Source: Apoderus coryli (lineage: Eukaryota > Arthropoda > Insecta > Coleoptera > Attelabidae). Taken from it: a stretch of 64,000 nucleotides of DNA. Shown here piece by piece: positions 26,401 through 33,277 of this stretch. Each line of letters begins with the position of its first letter. Position 1 is the first letter of the stretch. The position numbers were made by a program, and so were the translations under genes. The notes beneath the pieces are model-generated. The model searched no databases and was not told where the DNA came from. It saw nothing but the letters and a program-made list of their open reading frames with translations. Location of the stretch: contig OU452203.1 in NCBI GenBank assembly GCA_911728435.2, positions 21,348,293-21,412,292 on the forward strand. The letters are read 5' to 3'.

Positions 26401-27347
26401 CGCCCTCTACCGGTATAGTTAGAAACTAAAAACATGTTTCCAGGAATTGCCTATGGTCGATTTCCTTAAGAGAATTTTTACCCCAATATCCTAAGACAGT
26501 TACTTCCTGAGATATGGGAAATGTAATACTTAACTACAACATATTTCTGTGACTAACATGCCTCAACGGAGATTTATCAAAATTATATCTAGAAAAGGTA
26601 CCTCGCGTTAATAAAAACACTTACATAACTGTTACACATATTTTTAAAACGGGGACATCCGGTATATCAGTGCATTCAGCCAACACAAAACGTGTTTTAT
26701 GAACGCTAGGATGCTTCCGAAAATGAAAAATGGGGTCACACTAGAATGAGAAAGGCAGAAATAAAAATTACAATAAAAACGAAGAGAAAAAAGCATGACA
26801 TATAGGTACTTTACTTAATCGACTGTTAATAATACGAAATTACGAAAACAGAGTGAGAATAAAAAAATAAATAGGTACCTATTATACTTAATGTTTATGT
26901 GTATTTTGTAGTAATTATTATACCTACGCACACGTTGCCGAATTGTTTTGGGTTAACGTACAGGGGATCTTAAGAATATGTTATATCTGCTTGGGATTTA
27001 CCAGGATGAATTCAACTATAGCAAAATTTTGCGAGACCATTGTAATTTAGAAAAAAGTTATGTGAAAATATTTAGACTAACTACTTCCAAAGGAATTGGT
27101 ACGTTTTTCCCCTAAATAATTCTTACTGTACAATGCACCCTCTGATATTGTTGTGCAATCTTGATTTTAACACCAAAAACAGTCAGTGTCAATTTTGTGC
27201 TACCCTGTACACTAAATTGACACGTAATAAACTACCGACTTAAATAAACAATAATTATTACAAGAAATATGTACGTACCGGATGTCTTGCAGCCGCAACG
27301 GCCGCCACTGCTGCGGCATTCATACCACCTGCGCCACTGGCGTACAT
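2169..27347 (-). CDS. gro: Groucho/TLE corepressor, 5' half of gene (6 exons)
   Basis: Six exons with GT-AG borders join in frame on the minus strand: 27347-27279, 14844-14747, 13458-13395, 13323-13279, 7020-6883 and 2400-2169, giving 646 nt or 215 codons plus one base. The product starts with an Ala-rich leader (residues 1-23). The Groucho Q domain follows (about 24-138), with hallmarks such as [35 protein letters not shown] and ERAKQVTM. A Pro/Gly/Ala-rich GP region follows (139-215). By family knowledge, Groucho/TLE is a nuclear corepressor that tetramerises through the Q domain and is recruited by Hairy/Runt/TCF-type factors. The CcN, SP and WD40 parts must lie left of position 1. Introns are long (12.4 kb for intron 1) and full of repeats. 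Start choice: first Met in an open exon, MYASGAGG. Partial only because the window ends. Confidence 0.95.
2444..2467 (+). repeat. tRNA-Lys primer-binding-site-like sequence
   Basis: TGGCGCCCAACGTGGGGC followed by TTGAAC is complementary to the CCA-bearing 3' end of the tRNA-Lys(CTT) that I know from fly, with one mismatch in 24. Such sequences are LTR-retrotransposon primer-binding sites; no LTR or gag-pol is seen alongside, so this is a fragment or relic. It sits 44 bp upstream of groucho exon 6 in gene orientation. Confidence 0.55.
2520..3782. other. groucho intron 5, right of exon 6
   Basis: No gene seen. 2700-2960 is relatively GC-rich and non-repetitive, with CTCTACC and CCAT words, a possible regulatory block. 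An imperfect 25-bp inverted repeat around ACAGGATCG lies at 2995-3020 and 3057-3083. The rest is very AT-rich. Confidence 0.35.
3783..6071. mobile_element. Palindromic foldback element, interrupted by a LINE
   Basis: The left arm (3783-3891) reads AACTAAGATGTGTTAATTTT then TGGCGCCCAACGAGC. The right arm is its near-perfect inverse complement but is split: its inner part is 3900-3987 and its outer part 6035-6071. Arms of about 109 bp surround a spacer of about 12 bp. Removing the LINE at 3988-6034 together with one copy of the CTGCTCGTT duplication restores a palindromic element of about 233 bp. It has no coding capacity. It looks like a foldback or MITE-type DNA element. No clear target duplication of the foldback itself is seen. 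Confidence 0.8.
3988..6034 (-). mobile_element. 5'-truncated LINE (endonuclease/RT type), copy 1
   Basis: The minus strand encodes a decayed reverse transcriptase. A pre-RT linker (6052-5521, with a frameshift near 5770 and an in-frame TAG at 5521-5523) leads to an RT frame (5490-4171). The RT frame has [53 protein letters not shown] and the catalytic LRYADDT, then the C-terminal [14 protein letters not shown]...LGHIMR motif. Around 4978 the frame jumps from FIDYKKA to QDLRI, deleting about 21 residues including the FDRV part of the catalytic site. The 3' end is a short (AAG)n tail. Perfect 9-bp duplications CTGCTCGTT at 3979-3987 and 6035-6043 mark insertion by target-primed reverse transcription. 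The same family recurs at 61923. Likely RTE-like, clade unproven. Confidence 0.88.
6084..6882. other. groucho intron 5, middle
   Basis: AT-rich with no gene. It contains a TGATGATGAGAA...TTCTC-CGAAACATGTC motif on the minus strand (6848-6816). The rest is plain intron up to exon 5. Confidence 0.35.
6883..7020 (-). CDS. gro: groucho exon 5 (Q domain end)
   Basis: A 138-nt, 46-codon exon. It starts [18 protein letters not shown] and includes EHQQQV and [16 protein letters not shown]. The acceptor is TTCTAG and the donor GTAAGT. It completes the tetramerisation domain. Confidence 0.95.
7250..7460. other. GC-rich patch in groucho intron 4
   Basis: CGGCGGTATCGGCGG and GGGTTCTCGGGGTGCGCA words stand out from the AT-rich background. 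Both strands have short open frames but no recognisable protein. It could be a TE fragment or a regulatory block 230 bp from exon 5. Confidence 0.3.
8060..9510 (+). mobile_element. RTE-type LINE fragment, decayed
   Basis: The longest frame (8124-8846) encodes [85 protein letters not shown] and the catalytic LGYADDT. It ends at an in-frame TAG (8844). Frameshifted remains of the C-terminus continue ([42 protein letters not shown]) to about 9420. The 5' end is truncated inside the pre-RT region near 8060 and no target duplication was recognised. By family resemblance this is the RTE endonuclease/RT type. It is non-functional: stop codons, frameshifts and no endonuclease domain. Confidence 0.85.
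9511..11125. other. groucho intron 4, repeats without coding
   Basis: AT-rich. Two diverged copies of a unit of about 186 bp lie at about 10565-10740 and 10750-10915 (TTTGNCAAT..., GGACTNAT..., GGCAAAAGT..., ATAG/GTAGTTYCTR in the same order), suggesting an old tandem duplication. No gene is seen. Confidence 0.4.
11126..12211. repeat. Three tandem copies of a 361-bp unit
   Basis: The word TTTCTCTTAATTTTTAC begins at 11131, 11492 and 11853, a constant 361-bp period. Each copy runs through GGCGTGATTT, a local palindrome TTTCTAAATATTTAGAAA (degenerate in copies 2-3), CATGTACAGGATGAGCAAAA, CAGCTTAACTCCTGG-like words and CATATACAGAGGCAGTACAT. Copies differ by a few per cent. It could be a satellite-like array or a tandemly duplicated TE piece. 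Confidence 0.88.
12212..13278. other. groucho intron 4, near exon 4
   Basis: 12540-12740 is a GC-rich island (GTGGGGTGG, CACCTCCCCGCAACCCCGAA) with no convincing protein. The rest is AT-rich. A CGCCACTG TE-end word lies at 13206-13213, 66 bp from exon 4. Confidence 0.35.
13279..13323 (-). CDS. gro: groucho exon 4 (Q domain)
   Basis: A 45-nt exon, [15 protein letters not shown], between acceptor TTCTAG and donor GTGAGT. It is separated from exon 3 by a 71-bp intron, the only short intron of the gene in this window. It is an exact match to the invariant Groucho/TLE segment. Confidence 0.95.
13395..13458 (-). CDS. gro: groucho exon 3 (Q domain)
   Basis: This 64-nt exon encodes [20 protein letters not shown] then M, after one base completing a split codon. 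The acceptor is CACAG and the donor GTAAGT. It matches the central coiled-coil stretch of the Q domain almost residue for residue. Confidence 0.94.
13733..13980. repeat. Foldback (snap-back) repeat
   Basis: The left arm 13733-13825 (TATTTTTTAAAACGTCAAAA, ATTTTCGTAGTT, AAAAGATTTTATTT) is the imperfect inverse complement of 13883-13980 (AAATCTTTT, AACTACGAAGATG, TTTTTGGCGTTTTAAAAAAT). The loop is about 60 bp. It is a MITE-like element without coding. Confidence 0.75.
14747..14844 (-). CDS. gro: groucho exon 2 (Q domain start)
   Basis: The acceptor TTTCAG precedes GGTCCTCCG and the donor is GTAAGT. It encodes [17 protein letters not shown] then [15 protein letters not shown], the start of the Q-domain helix. 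It ends with two bases of a split codon that becomes Asn with exon 3. Confidence 0.93.
14845..15670. other. groucho intron 1, right of exon 2
   Basis: AT-rich with A-rich runs at 15300-15420. No gene or clear repeat boundary is visible. Confidence 0.35.
15773..15850 (-). repeat. tRNA-derived SINE-like element, copy 2
   Basis: The minus strand has GGTTCTGGGTTCGACTCCCA preceded by TAGAGCGTGCACTTCGCATG, near-identical in layout to the copy at 192-275, including the flanking ATTAGAAAAAAAA tract. Dispersed copies argue for a SINE rather than a tRNA gene. Confidence 0.6.
15871..17155 (+). mobile_element. CR1/L2-like LINE fragment, plus copy
   Basis: 5'-truncated [22 protein letters not shown] and [13 protein letters not shown] are in one frame (to about 16119). 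[20 protein letters not shown] and the catalytic FFADDTKLF are in another (16050-16550). [18 protein letters not shown] follows after a TAA where copy 2 reads on. Frameshift, nonsense changes and a stop near 16935 make it dead. The 3' end is a (TAA)n-type tail after TTTACTGTTTTACGAC. It is near-identical to, and inverted relative to, the copy at 21003-22680. Confidence 0.88.
17160..21000. other. groucho intron 1, AT-rich repeat-laden stretch
   Basis: No gene is found. 17178-17325 is a non-coding repeat whose second copy is at 23041-23213 (TTTTTTCCGAATATCT..., TTGTTGGGCTCATAAATGCG). 17975-18040 is the inverse of 15690-15756 (TTTGTTACGTTAG core). 19914-20167 holds a 127-bp direct duplication. 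20230-20400 is T-rich simple sequence. Confidence 0.4.
19914..20167. repeat. 127-bp direct tandem duplication
   Basis: ATGTATTTCATTATTTTGGA starts at 19921 and 20048. The unit runs through AAAGTAATATTTTGAA, GATTTCTTTAGATTTCAATT and GAAAGTTAAACTATA with few mismatches. No coding. Confidence 0.8.
21003..22680 (-). mobile_element. CR1/L2-like LINE fragment, minus copy with long RT frame
   Basis: A continuous 424-residue frame (22396-21122) covers most of a reverse transcriptase: [60 protein letters not shown], the catalytic [29 protein letters not shown] and [18 protein letters not shown]. It ends [14 protein letters not shown]. The upstream part (22677-22450, with [16 protein letters not shown]) is in another frame, so at least one frameshift separates the two. 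The 5' end is truncated, with no endonuclease. The 3' tail is (TAA)n at 21007-21030. It is the best preserved LINE in the window, implying recent insertion, but it is not autonomous. Confidence 0.9.
22681..23760. other. groucho intron 1, repeat fragments
   Basis: Contains a TGATGATGACTG...GAAACGTCG motif (22756-22726, minus) and the second copy of the 17.2-kb repeat at 23041-23213. An open frame at 22853-23257 runs through this repeat and has no recognisable protein. Confidence 0.4.
23761..26470. repeat. Inverted repeat pair, 115-bp arms, enclosing other repeats
   Basis: 23761-23875 (CTTAAGGAAATCGACCATAG ... TTCTGGGAAATGTC) is the inverse complement of 26355-26470 with only a few differences. 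The 2.5 kb between them is AT-rich, with CACCCTGTA-type TE termini and a second foldback (25825-26280). The pair may be two copies of one repeat family or the ends of one large element. Confidence 0.7.
25825..26280. repeat. Foldback repeat with 155-bp arms
   Basis: The left arm 25825-25980 starts ATAGAGTTTGGAAGAGGAAA and contains AACGTCTGCTTGTG and TACAGGGTATATC. The right arm 26126-26280 is its inverse complement. A third, partial copy lies directly after it (26281-26355) and a fourth at 51363-51448. No coding. Confidence 0.85.
27279..27347 (-). CDS. gro: groucho exon 1 (start codon exon)
   Basis: This 69-nt exon encodes 23 residues, starting [20 protein letters not shown] and ending RHP. 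The donor is GTACGT directly after CCG. The Ala-rich run differs from the MYPSPVRH-type start I recall for fly Groucho, so this may be one of several N-termini. No in-frame upstream Met is evident. The exon is GC-rich in an AT-rich setting, as expected for conserved coding sequence. Confidence 0.85.
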
Positions 27348-29220
27348 AATATTCCATCAAATATCCATTTTCTAAAGAATGATGATATCCACTATTCACA
27401 GATATAAATCCACAATGGCACCAACAAACAAACAAACTACTCAATCCACAACACAAAAAATTATTTATTATTTCTCAACTAAATAATATTTTATAAATCA
27501 CACTATAACATAACAACAATTAATAATCGAACGATTTATTTAAAACACTGGTTAATTAAATGAACATAAAACCAAAATTTATAACTTGTAATTTCACCCT
27601 CGTAGGAATACAAATAAGAATATTTTATTGAAACTAGGGTATTTAAAGTTTAAACTTTTGTTAAAATGGTAGAACAGATAATTTATTTAATACGAAATTA
27701 ATTGAATAACTCCAAAACACGTGGTCAAGTTTTATTGATTGATTTTACATTTCCGATTATCCTTTTTTTGTACAAATTTCTCTTAAAGCTTCTATACACT
27801 CTCACTCTGTGCTAAAACGATACTAAAGGAAAATGACAGTTGGAAACACGAATTACGGTCTTCGTGTATGCTCGAGCGTAGTCGCATTCTCCTCACCGTT
27901 TGGCCACAGACAGGAAAGAATATTGTACTTCCATTTATTGTGGTACGGTGTTGCCGATTTTATTTTCAGAATCTTTTTACTTCTTTATGCATACGAATAT
28001 CATGTTTTTGGAAAAATGTGCGTGTGTGTGACAGTCACCGTATTCGCTTTTTGATATTGTTTTCTTAGAAAATATCACTTCTGGCTTAACTCTAAGTGTT
28101 TTAACCACAAGCCTATTTCATTCGAGATTGTTAAAATGTGTTTTATTTTGTAAAAAATCTAGTTACATACGCATAGGTATGTTAAAAAATCCAAAAATAT
28201 TTAAAGATCAATTAATTATTTTATAAATCCATAAAATAACTGCTCAAAGTTAAATCTTTTACAGGTGAACCGGAAGTGATCCTGCGTCAAATTTACACTA
28301 TTGACTTTTTATTATATATAATATAAAAATACCTATAATAGGTACCTATATCTAAATACAAATGTTGAATTAAAAATATATAAACAAAGTTTTTTTCAAC
28401 AACTTGACAACGTCGCTGTAATAAAACTACTATTTTCAAATTGTAGCCGGACTGCAACTAAGAATTTGCTTAGCGAATTATTTGTCGTGCAGGATTGCCA
28501 AATTGTTTTATTTTTTATACGAATATTTCGAGTAGGAAGAGGACTATAAAAACAAATATTTTATGAGGCTTTCTCGCAAATTAAAATTAAAAATATTTAT
28601 CCACTGGTATTCAAAATCCTTTGATACAAGGTTGTGTTAAGAAGTTTTATATTTATTACGTGTTTTTTAATAATAAATAAAACACTTTTCATAGGTACCT
28701 ATTCTTATTATTTATAATAATATTGAAACAAATAAATGTATCACCAAACAATTTAATATAGGTACCTACAGAAGTATTAACTCTTTAACAATACTTAGTA
28801 GAAATTTTATTTATTTTTATTGAAGATTGATAACATTTTTGATAAAAATTGTTTTTAATAATTTGTGTTGATTGATATATTAAGTTACTGTAATCCGGGG
28901 TTATAATAATTAAGATATAGAAAAATAACAAATTCTCATGTGTTTTCTGTACGTTTTATTTATCCAACATACCTACTTTTGAAACACCATTGTAACATGT
29001 ACGTACGTAAGAGTACGTTGACAATTTTATATGCCGGGACCAATATTTCAAAATCTATGAAATTTCCAATAATTTAGTATAAAACTATTTTATAGAGCAA
29101 CTAATGCTCTACAATTTCCATATAAAACAATTTTTTGTAGTGTGCATATTTTTCGAGATAAACCATTTGTCTTGCACTATCATCCCACATATCAACGTTT
29201 TAATCTAATTTGTAGGTACG
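27348..29220. other. groucho 5' flank
   Basis: The upstream region of groucho exon 1 should contain 5' UTR and possibly the promoter, but no TATA or initiator could be assigned with confidence. 27840-27990 is less AT-rich (CTCGAGCGTAGTCGCA). No other gene is visible. Confidence 0.3.
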
Positions 29221-29330
29221 ATTCTTATGCGCGCTATAAATCTGACAACAACGCGACCGCCGGCGCCCACATTTTCTCGTTTCGTCCCCGGCCCGCGCGT
29301 TTCCCTCTTTAGGTTGTTTCACATCACATG
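29221..29330. promoter_or_regulatory. GC-rich block, possible promoter or enhancer
   Basis: GCGCGCTATAAATC, GCGACCGCCGGCGCCC and CCCCGGCCCGCGCG occur within 100 bp of otherwise AT-rich DNA, about 1.9 kb upstream of groucho exon 1. This composition is typical of insect promoters or strong enhancers. Direction and function are not shown by the sequence. Confidence 0.25.
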
Positions 29331-29539
29331 GTCTTTCTTTACACCCGAAAGAACCGCTAAAAACAACATCTATACACAAAAATGCCTTTTTGTATCGCCA
29401 TCCTTGTCACACTCCACGTTCAATAGTGTTTTCGCCTTTTTTTCCTGTTTTACCAGAATGTATTACAAGCACAATTGTATACCGGGGGCACATAATATAA
29501 TTATCAGTCTTGTTTACACTGTTCAACTATGATAAATTT

Positions 29540-30510
29540 TCTTCTTGAGATTTCATAACCTCTTTTCTCGGTTACTTTCTTCTTTCTTTTCGAATTCCTT
29601 TATTTTTCTATCTCAGCTTCACGTCGTTTTCTTTTTGTCGTAGTCGTTCTTCTAGTTCCAGCTTCAAGTCGTTGTCTCTCTTTTTATTGTCGTTCTTTTT
29701 GTTTGTCAGCTTCACGTTGGTTTTGTTCTTCATCCATTTTTTTAACAACGTTTCTTCTTGTGACTTCATAAACTTACTTTACTCGTTTACTTTCTTCTTT
29801 CTTTTCGGCTTCATATAACCTCCTTTATTCTTCTATCTCAGCTTCACGTCGTTTTATTTCTTTCTTCTTTTTGTCGTAGTCATCTTCGTTTTTGTCGTAG
29901 TCGTTTTGCTAGTTTCAGCTACAACGTTGTTTACTTTCGTTTTCTTGTCGTTCTTTTTGTTTCTCAGTTATACGTCTTTTTCTTTCTTCTTTTTGTCGTA
30001 GTCATTCTTCGTAGTTCAACAGCTTCAATGTTGTTGTCTTTCGTTTTCTTGTCGTTCTTCTTGTGATTTCATAAACTCTTTACTCGTTTATTTTCTTCTT
30101 GTAATGTAACCTCCTTTATTCTTCTATCTCAGCTTCACTTCGTTTTATCTCTTTCTTCCTTTTGTCGTAGTCATATTCGTTTTTGTCGTAGTCGTTTTGC
30201 TAGTTTCAGCTACAACGTTGTTTACTTTCGTTTTCTTGTCGTTCTTTTTGTTTCTCAGTTATACGTCTTTTTCTTTCTTCTTTTTGTCGTAGTCATTCTT
30301 CTAGTTCAACAGCTTCATTGTTGTCTTTCGTTTTCTTGTCGTTCTTCTTGTGATTTCATAAACTCTTTACTCGTTTATTTTCTTCTTGTAATGTAACCTG
30401 CTTTATTCTTCTATCTCAGCTTCACGTCGTTTTCTTTCTTTCTTCTTTTTGTCGTAGTTATTCTTCTAGTTCAATAGCTTCCCGTTTTGTTCTTTCGTTT
30501 TTTGTAGTTC
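29540..30510. repeat. Degenerate higher-order pyrimidine-rich array
   Basis: Words such as CTTCTTTTTGTCGTAGTC, TCAGCTTCACGTCGTTTT and TTTCGTTTTCTTGTCGTTC recur. The marker TTGTGATTTCATAAACTC is at 30061 and 30348 (287-bp period), with diverged forms near 29758 and 29543. The complementary strand, if read, would be Lys/Glu/Arg/Gln-rich with many stops, so it may descend from coiled-coil coding sequence. It is not a gene now. Confidence 0.65.
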
Positions 30511-33060
30511 TCCCTGTACACAATAAACGTTTTTCATTTTTTTTTCTAGTGTTTGGTGTGTTTTTTATTTTCGCTTCTCATGCACGTATATATCGGCATT
30601 TTCACAACACATCCAGTGTATACGGGGGCATACAACATGTGGGCCTTCAGTGAGGCCCCCGACGTGACGTCGCGGGGTACAAGGGGTACAAGAGAAAACA
30701 CACCGCGCTATCTGCTTGTCAGAAGAAACGAGGTAGGCTGCTATATATTTGTGTGTGCTTTTTCATCGTGTAACCACACATGTTTTTACAAATTATATAG
30801 GGTGAATGCAAAAATAATTTTCACACGTTTAGATGACAATTAATGAGGGCAGAAGAAAGTTTATTTTATTATACAGGCTGTCCTAGAATAATACACCATA
30901 AAAGAACTGAAACCATTTAATGCAGAAAGCAAAACATCCCTGATACATTTTAGTCGTGAGTAAATCAGTAAAACTCAAAAAACAAACTCCTGTTTTCAAA
31001 TATATATCGACAATTTGATAATTAGCCAAAAGCGCGACCTAACATCATCCCCCAAAACACATCCCAACCCCACTTCATACATTATTGTTGTGTGTATATA
31101 TTCGCCCTCTTTTCGTCCCTCAATTACCACATCAGCGACCAGGAGCAGGGGGGAGTGTGAGGAGAATATAATGGTAAACACGCAAAGGGAGCGCGGTTGG
31201 GAGGCGGGGGTGGGTTTCGTGTTGTTAGGGGTCGTGAAGGGTGGTAATAATAATAATAACAGTAATAAAAATATATACCTACAAACTAGTGCAATCAATT
31301 TGTTACCTATAGGTATTATCGGTATACAGGGAACAAAATTATCATCCGATTGAAATTCGGGAAAGCTTAGTTGGTTTTTTTGGTTTTGACAAAACATAAA
31401 CGTTGTGTTACATTCAAAAATAAAGTCTGTTTATTTTGAATAAACCTGTATTCCAATTGTCAAAAATAAATAACTCTTTGTCCCTCGTGTCTAAATCTAA
31501 GGTCCTCTTCAGTATTAATAAGGGTTGCAGTTTACAAGAGCTTACTTTAGATAACAACGTTGATCCATCTCCACAAGCAGAGGGTTGTTAATAATTTGTT
31601 TTTATTGAATTTAATACATAAAAATTTGATCAGACAATAGGTAAGCAAAATTAGGGTATAAGAACCAAAAACAGGGAGAACTGAATGTAGCTAAATTAAT
31701 ATGTTATTTTACATCAAAAATACTTTAAAATCCGTAGCATCCTGGAGCCCTTTAGGACACAGGGCCGGCACCAAACAGCCATGTGAGATGTCAGACCTTA
31801 TTTTAATAATTTTCATTGATATACGTCAACCTCGTGTTTATTTTGACGACTACATCAAATATATAAAAAAGGAAGCACCCTCTGTAACCAAATAAATTCG
31901 ACATCGATCGGTATAGCTCCCATCCCTAGCCAGAATGCATTAAAATGCCAACTCAATATTAAAACGACATCATTCTATCAACTTACCTTTACTTTTATAA
32001 TGGTTGTCAAAAAAACTACCCTCTTTGAAATAATTTTTATTTTATAAAAATTAAATTGCGCATCTATCATTATCTACCCCTAGTTTCTATGGTAATACGA
32101 TGGTGCATTAATAAGTTACCCTGCATTGAAATTTTACAATTTTTCTCATAAAAAAATAAAGCTTCCAACAAAGGTTTTATTATACGTTTTTTTTTTTTGA
32201 GTAAATAAGTGAAAAAGAGCGCGCTCTATACCGTGTGTATATAGGGTACAAAAAAAATCCCCGGAAATATTACTATATATACTCGTACAACATGCATTTA
32301 AAAAAAAAAAACAAACCCTCAAAATGGCTGCCTAGCGGAAAGCATCTCATTTTAACTCGAACGAACCCCGGTGAATGAATATATATAAAAACCCTACAAC
32401 ACGCTATACAACCACCCCCAGCCGCCCTCAATTTTATCCCAAGGGGTTGTTTTGTCTTTTTCTATTTTTCATGTCCCTTTTCCACTTGTTATTCCCTAGC
32501 GGCAGTGCAGCAGAAACGGGTTTTTACTGGAAATACATAGGGACGTTGTAACAAATTATTTCTAATTTTTAAACAACCCTTGGTTGAAGAGATTTGTCCT
32601 ATAAAAATTATTAACTCGACTGTATATTCAAAAAATTGATTTAATGAAATGAATAAGGGTAGAAAATAAAAATTCAATCAAAAGTAATCAAATTCGATTA
32701 CTAACCTTTGTAGAAACAAAAAAATCCCTTAAAATCTTTGAATGAATCAGAATAAACCAAAATATTACGAATAAAAAGTAAAAATCTCAAAAAAACTAAA
32801 AACTTAGTAGGTACGGCACTGCATTACCACCAAAACCCACCCCTCTCTAGCCTGGAATAAATATGGCGTTCTGATTGCCCTTATATATGCTACCACCACA
32901 CCTAAAACTACTACCACCCCATTTCGCAGCCCCCAAAATCCCCCCAAACACAACGTTCTCTCTGCAAAAGAGCTGAACACAATAAAATAGGAAAAAATAA
33001 AAAATAAAAATGAAAATATCCCTAGTATAGTAGTCGTTATACACCACACACTAGGCTTTT
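30511..33060. other. Intergenic, no gene seen
   Basis: 30600-30720 is GC-rich and contains a GGGCC...GGCCC hairpin and a TGACGTCG word. 31040-31240 is another purine- or pyrimidine-biased GC-richer patch. Neither encodes a recognisable protein. The rest is AT-rich. Confidence 0.3.
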
Positions 33061-33277
33061 ACAGTCAACGTGGACTAGAATAAATACGCTAAACCAATCA
33101 GAACGCATAACGGATTCGTCACAACCAATTAGAAGCAAGGATACGGCGTGCCTAAATGAATAACATGGAAAGCATAGCGTTCGATTGTAGCCAATGAGAC
33201 TGTAGTACATGAAAATTCTCCAATAGATGCAAGCGGTTTGATTTCTGACGCGTGTATGTCGAGTCCACGTTGACTGT
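33061..33277. mobile_element. 217-bp MITE-like element with CCAAT cluster
   Basis: Perfect 16-bp terminal inverted repeats ACAGTCAACGTGGACT (33061-33076, and inverted at 33262-33277) bracket 217 bp. Inside are four CCAAT boxes on the same strand (33094, 33125, 33191, 33220). No clear target duplication. No coding. Confidence 0.6.

Noticed and set aside
29227..29532. 101-residue open frame in the GC-rich block
   Set aside because: No recognisable domain and low-complexity second half; more likely regulatory or non-coding.
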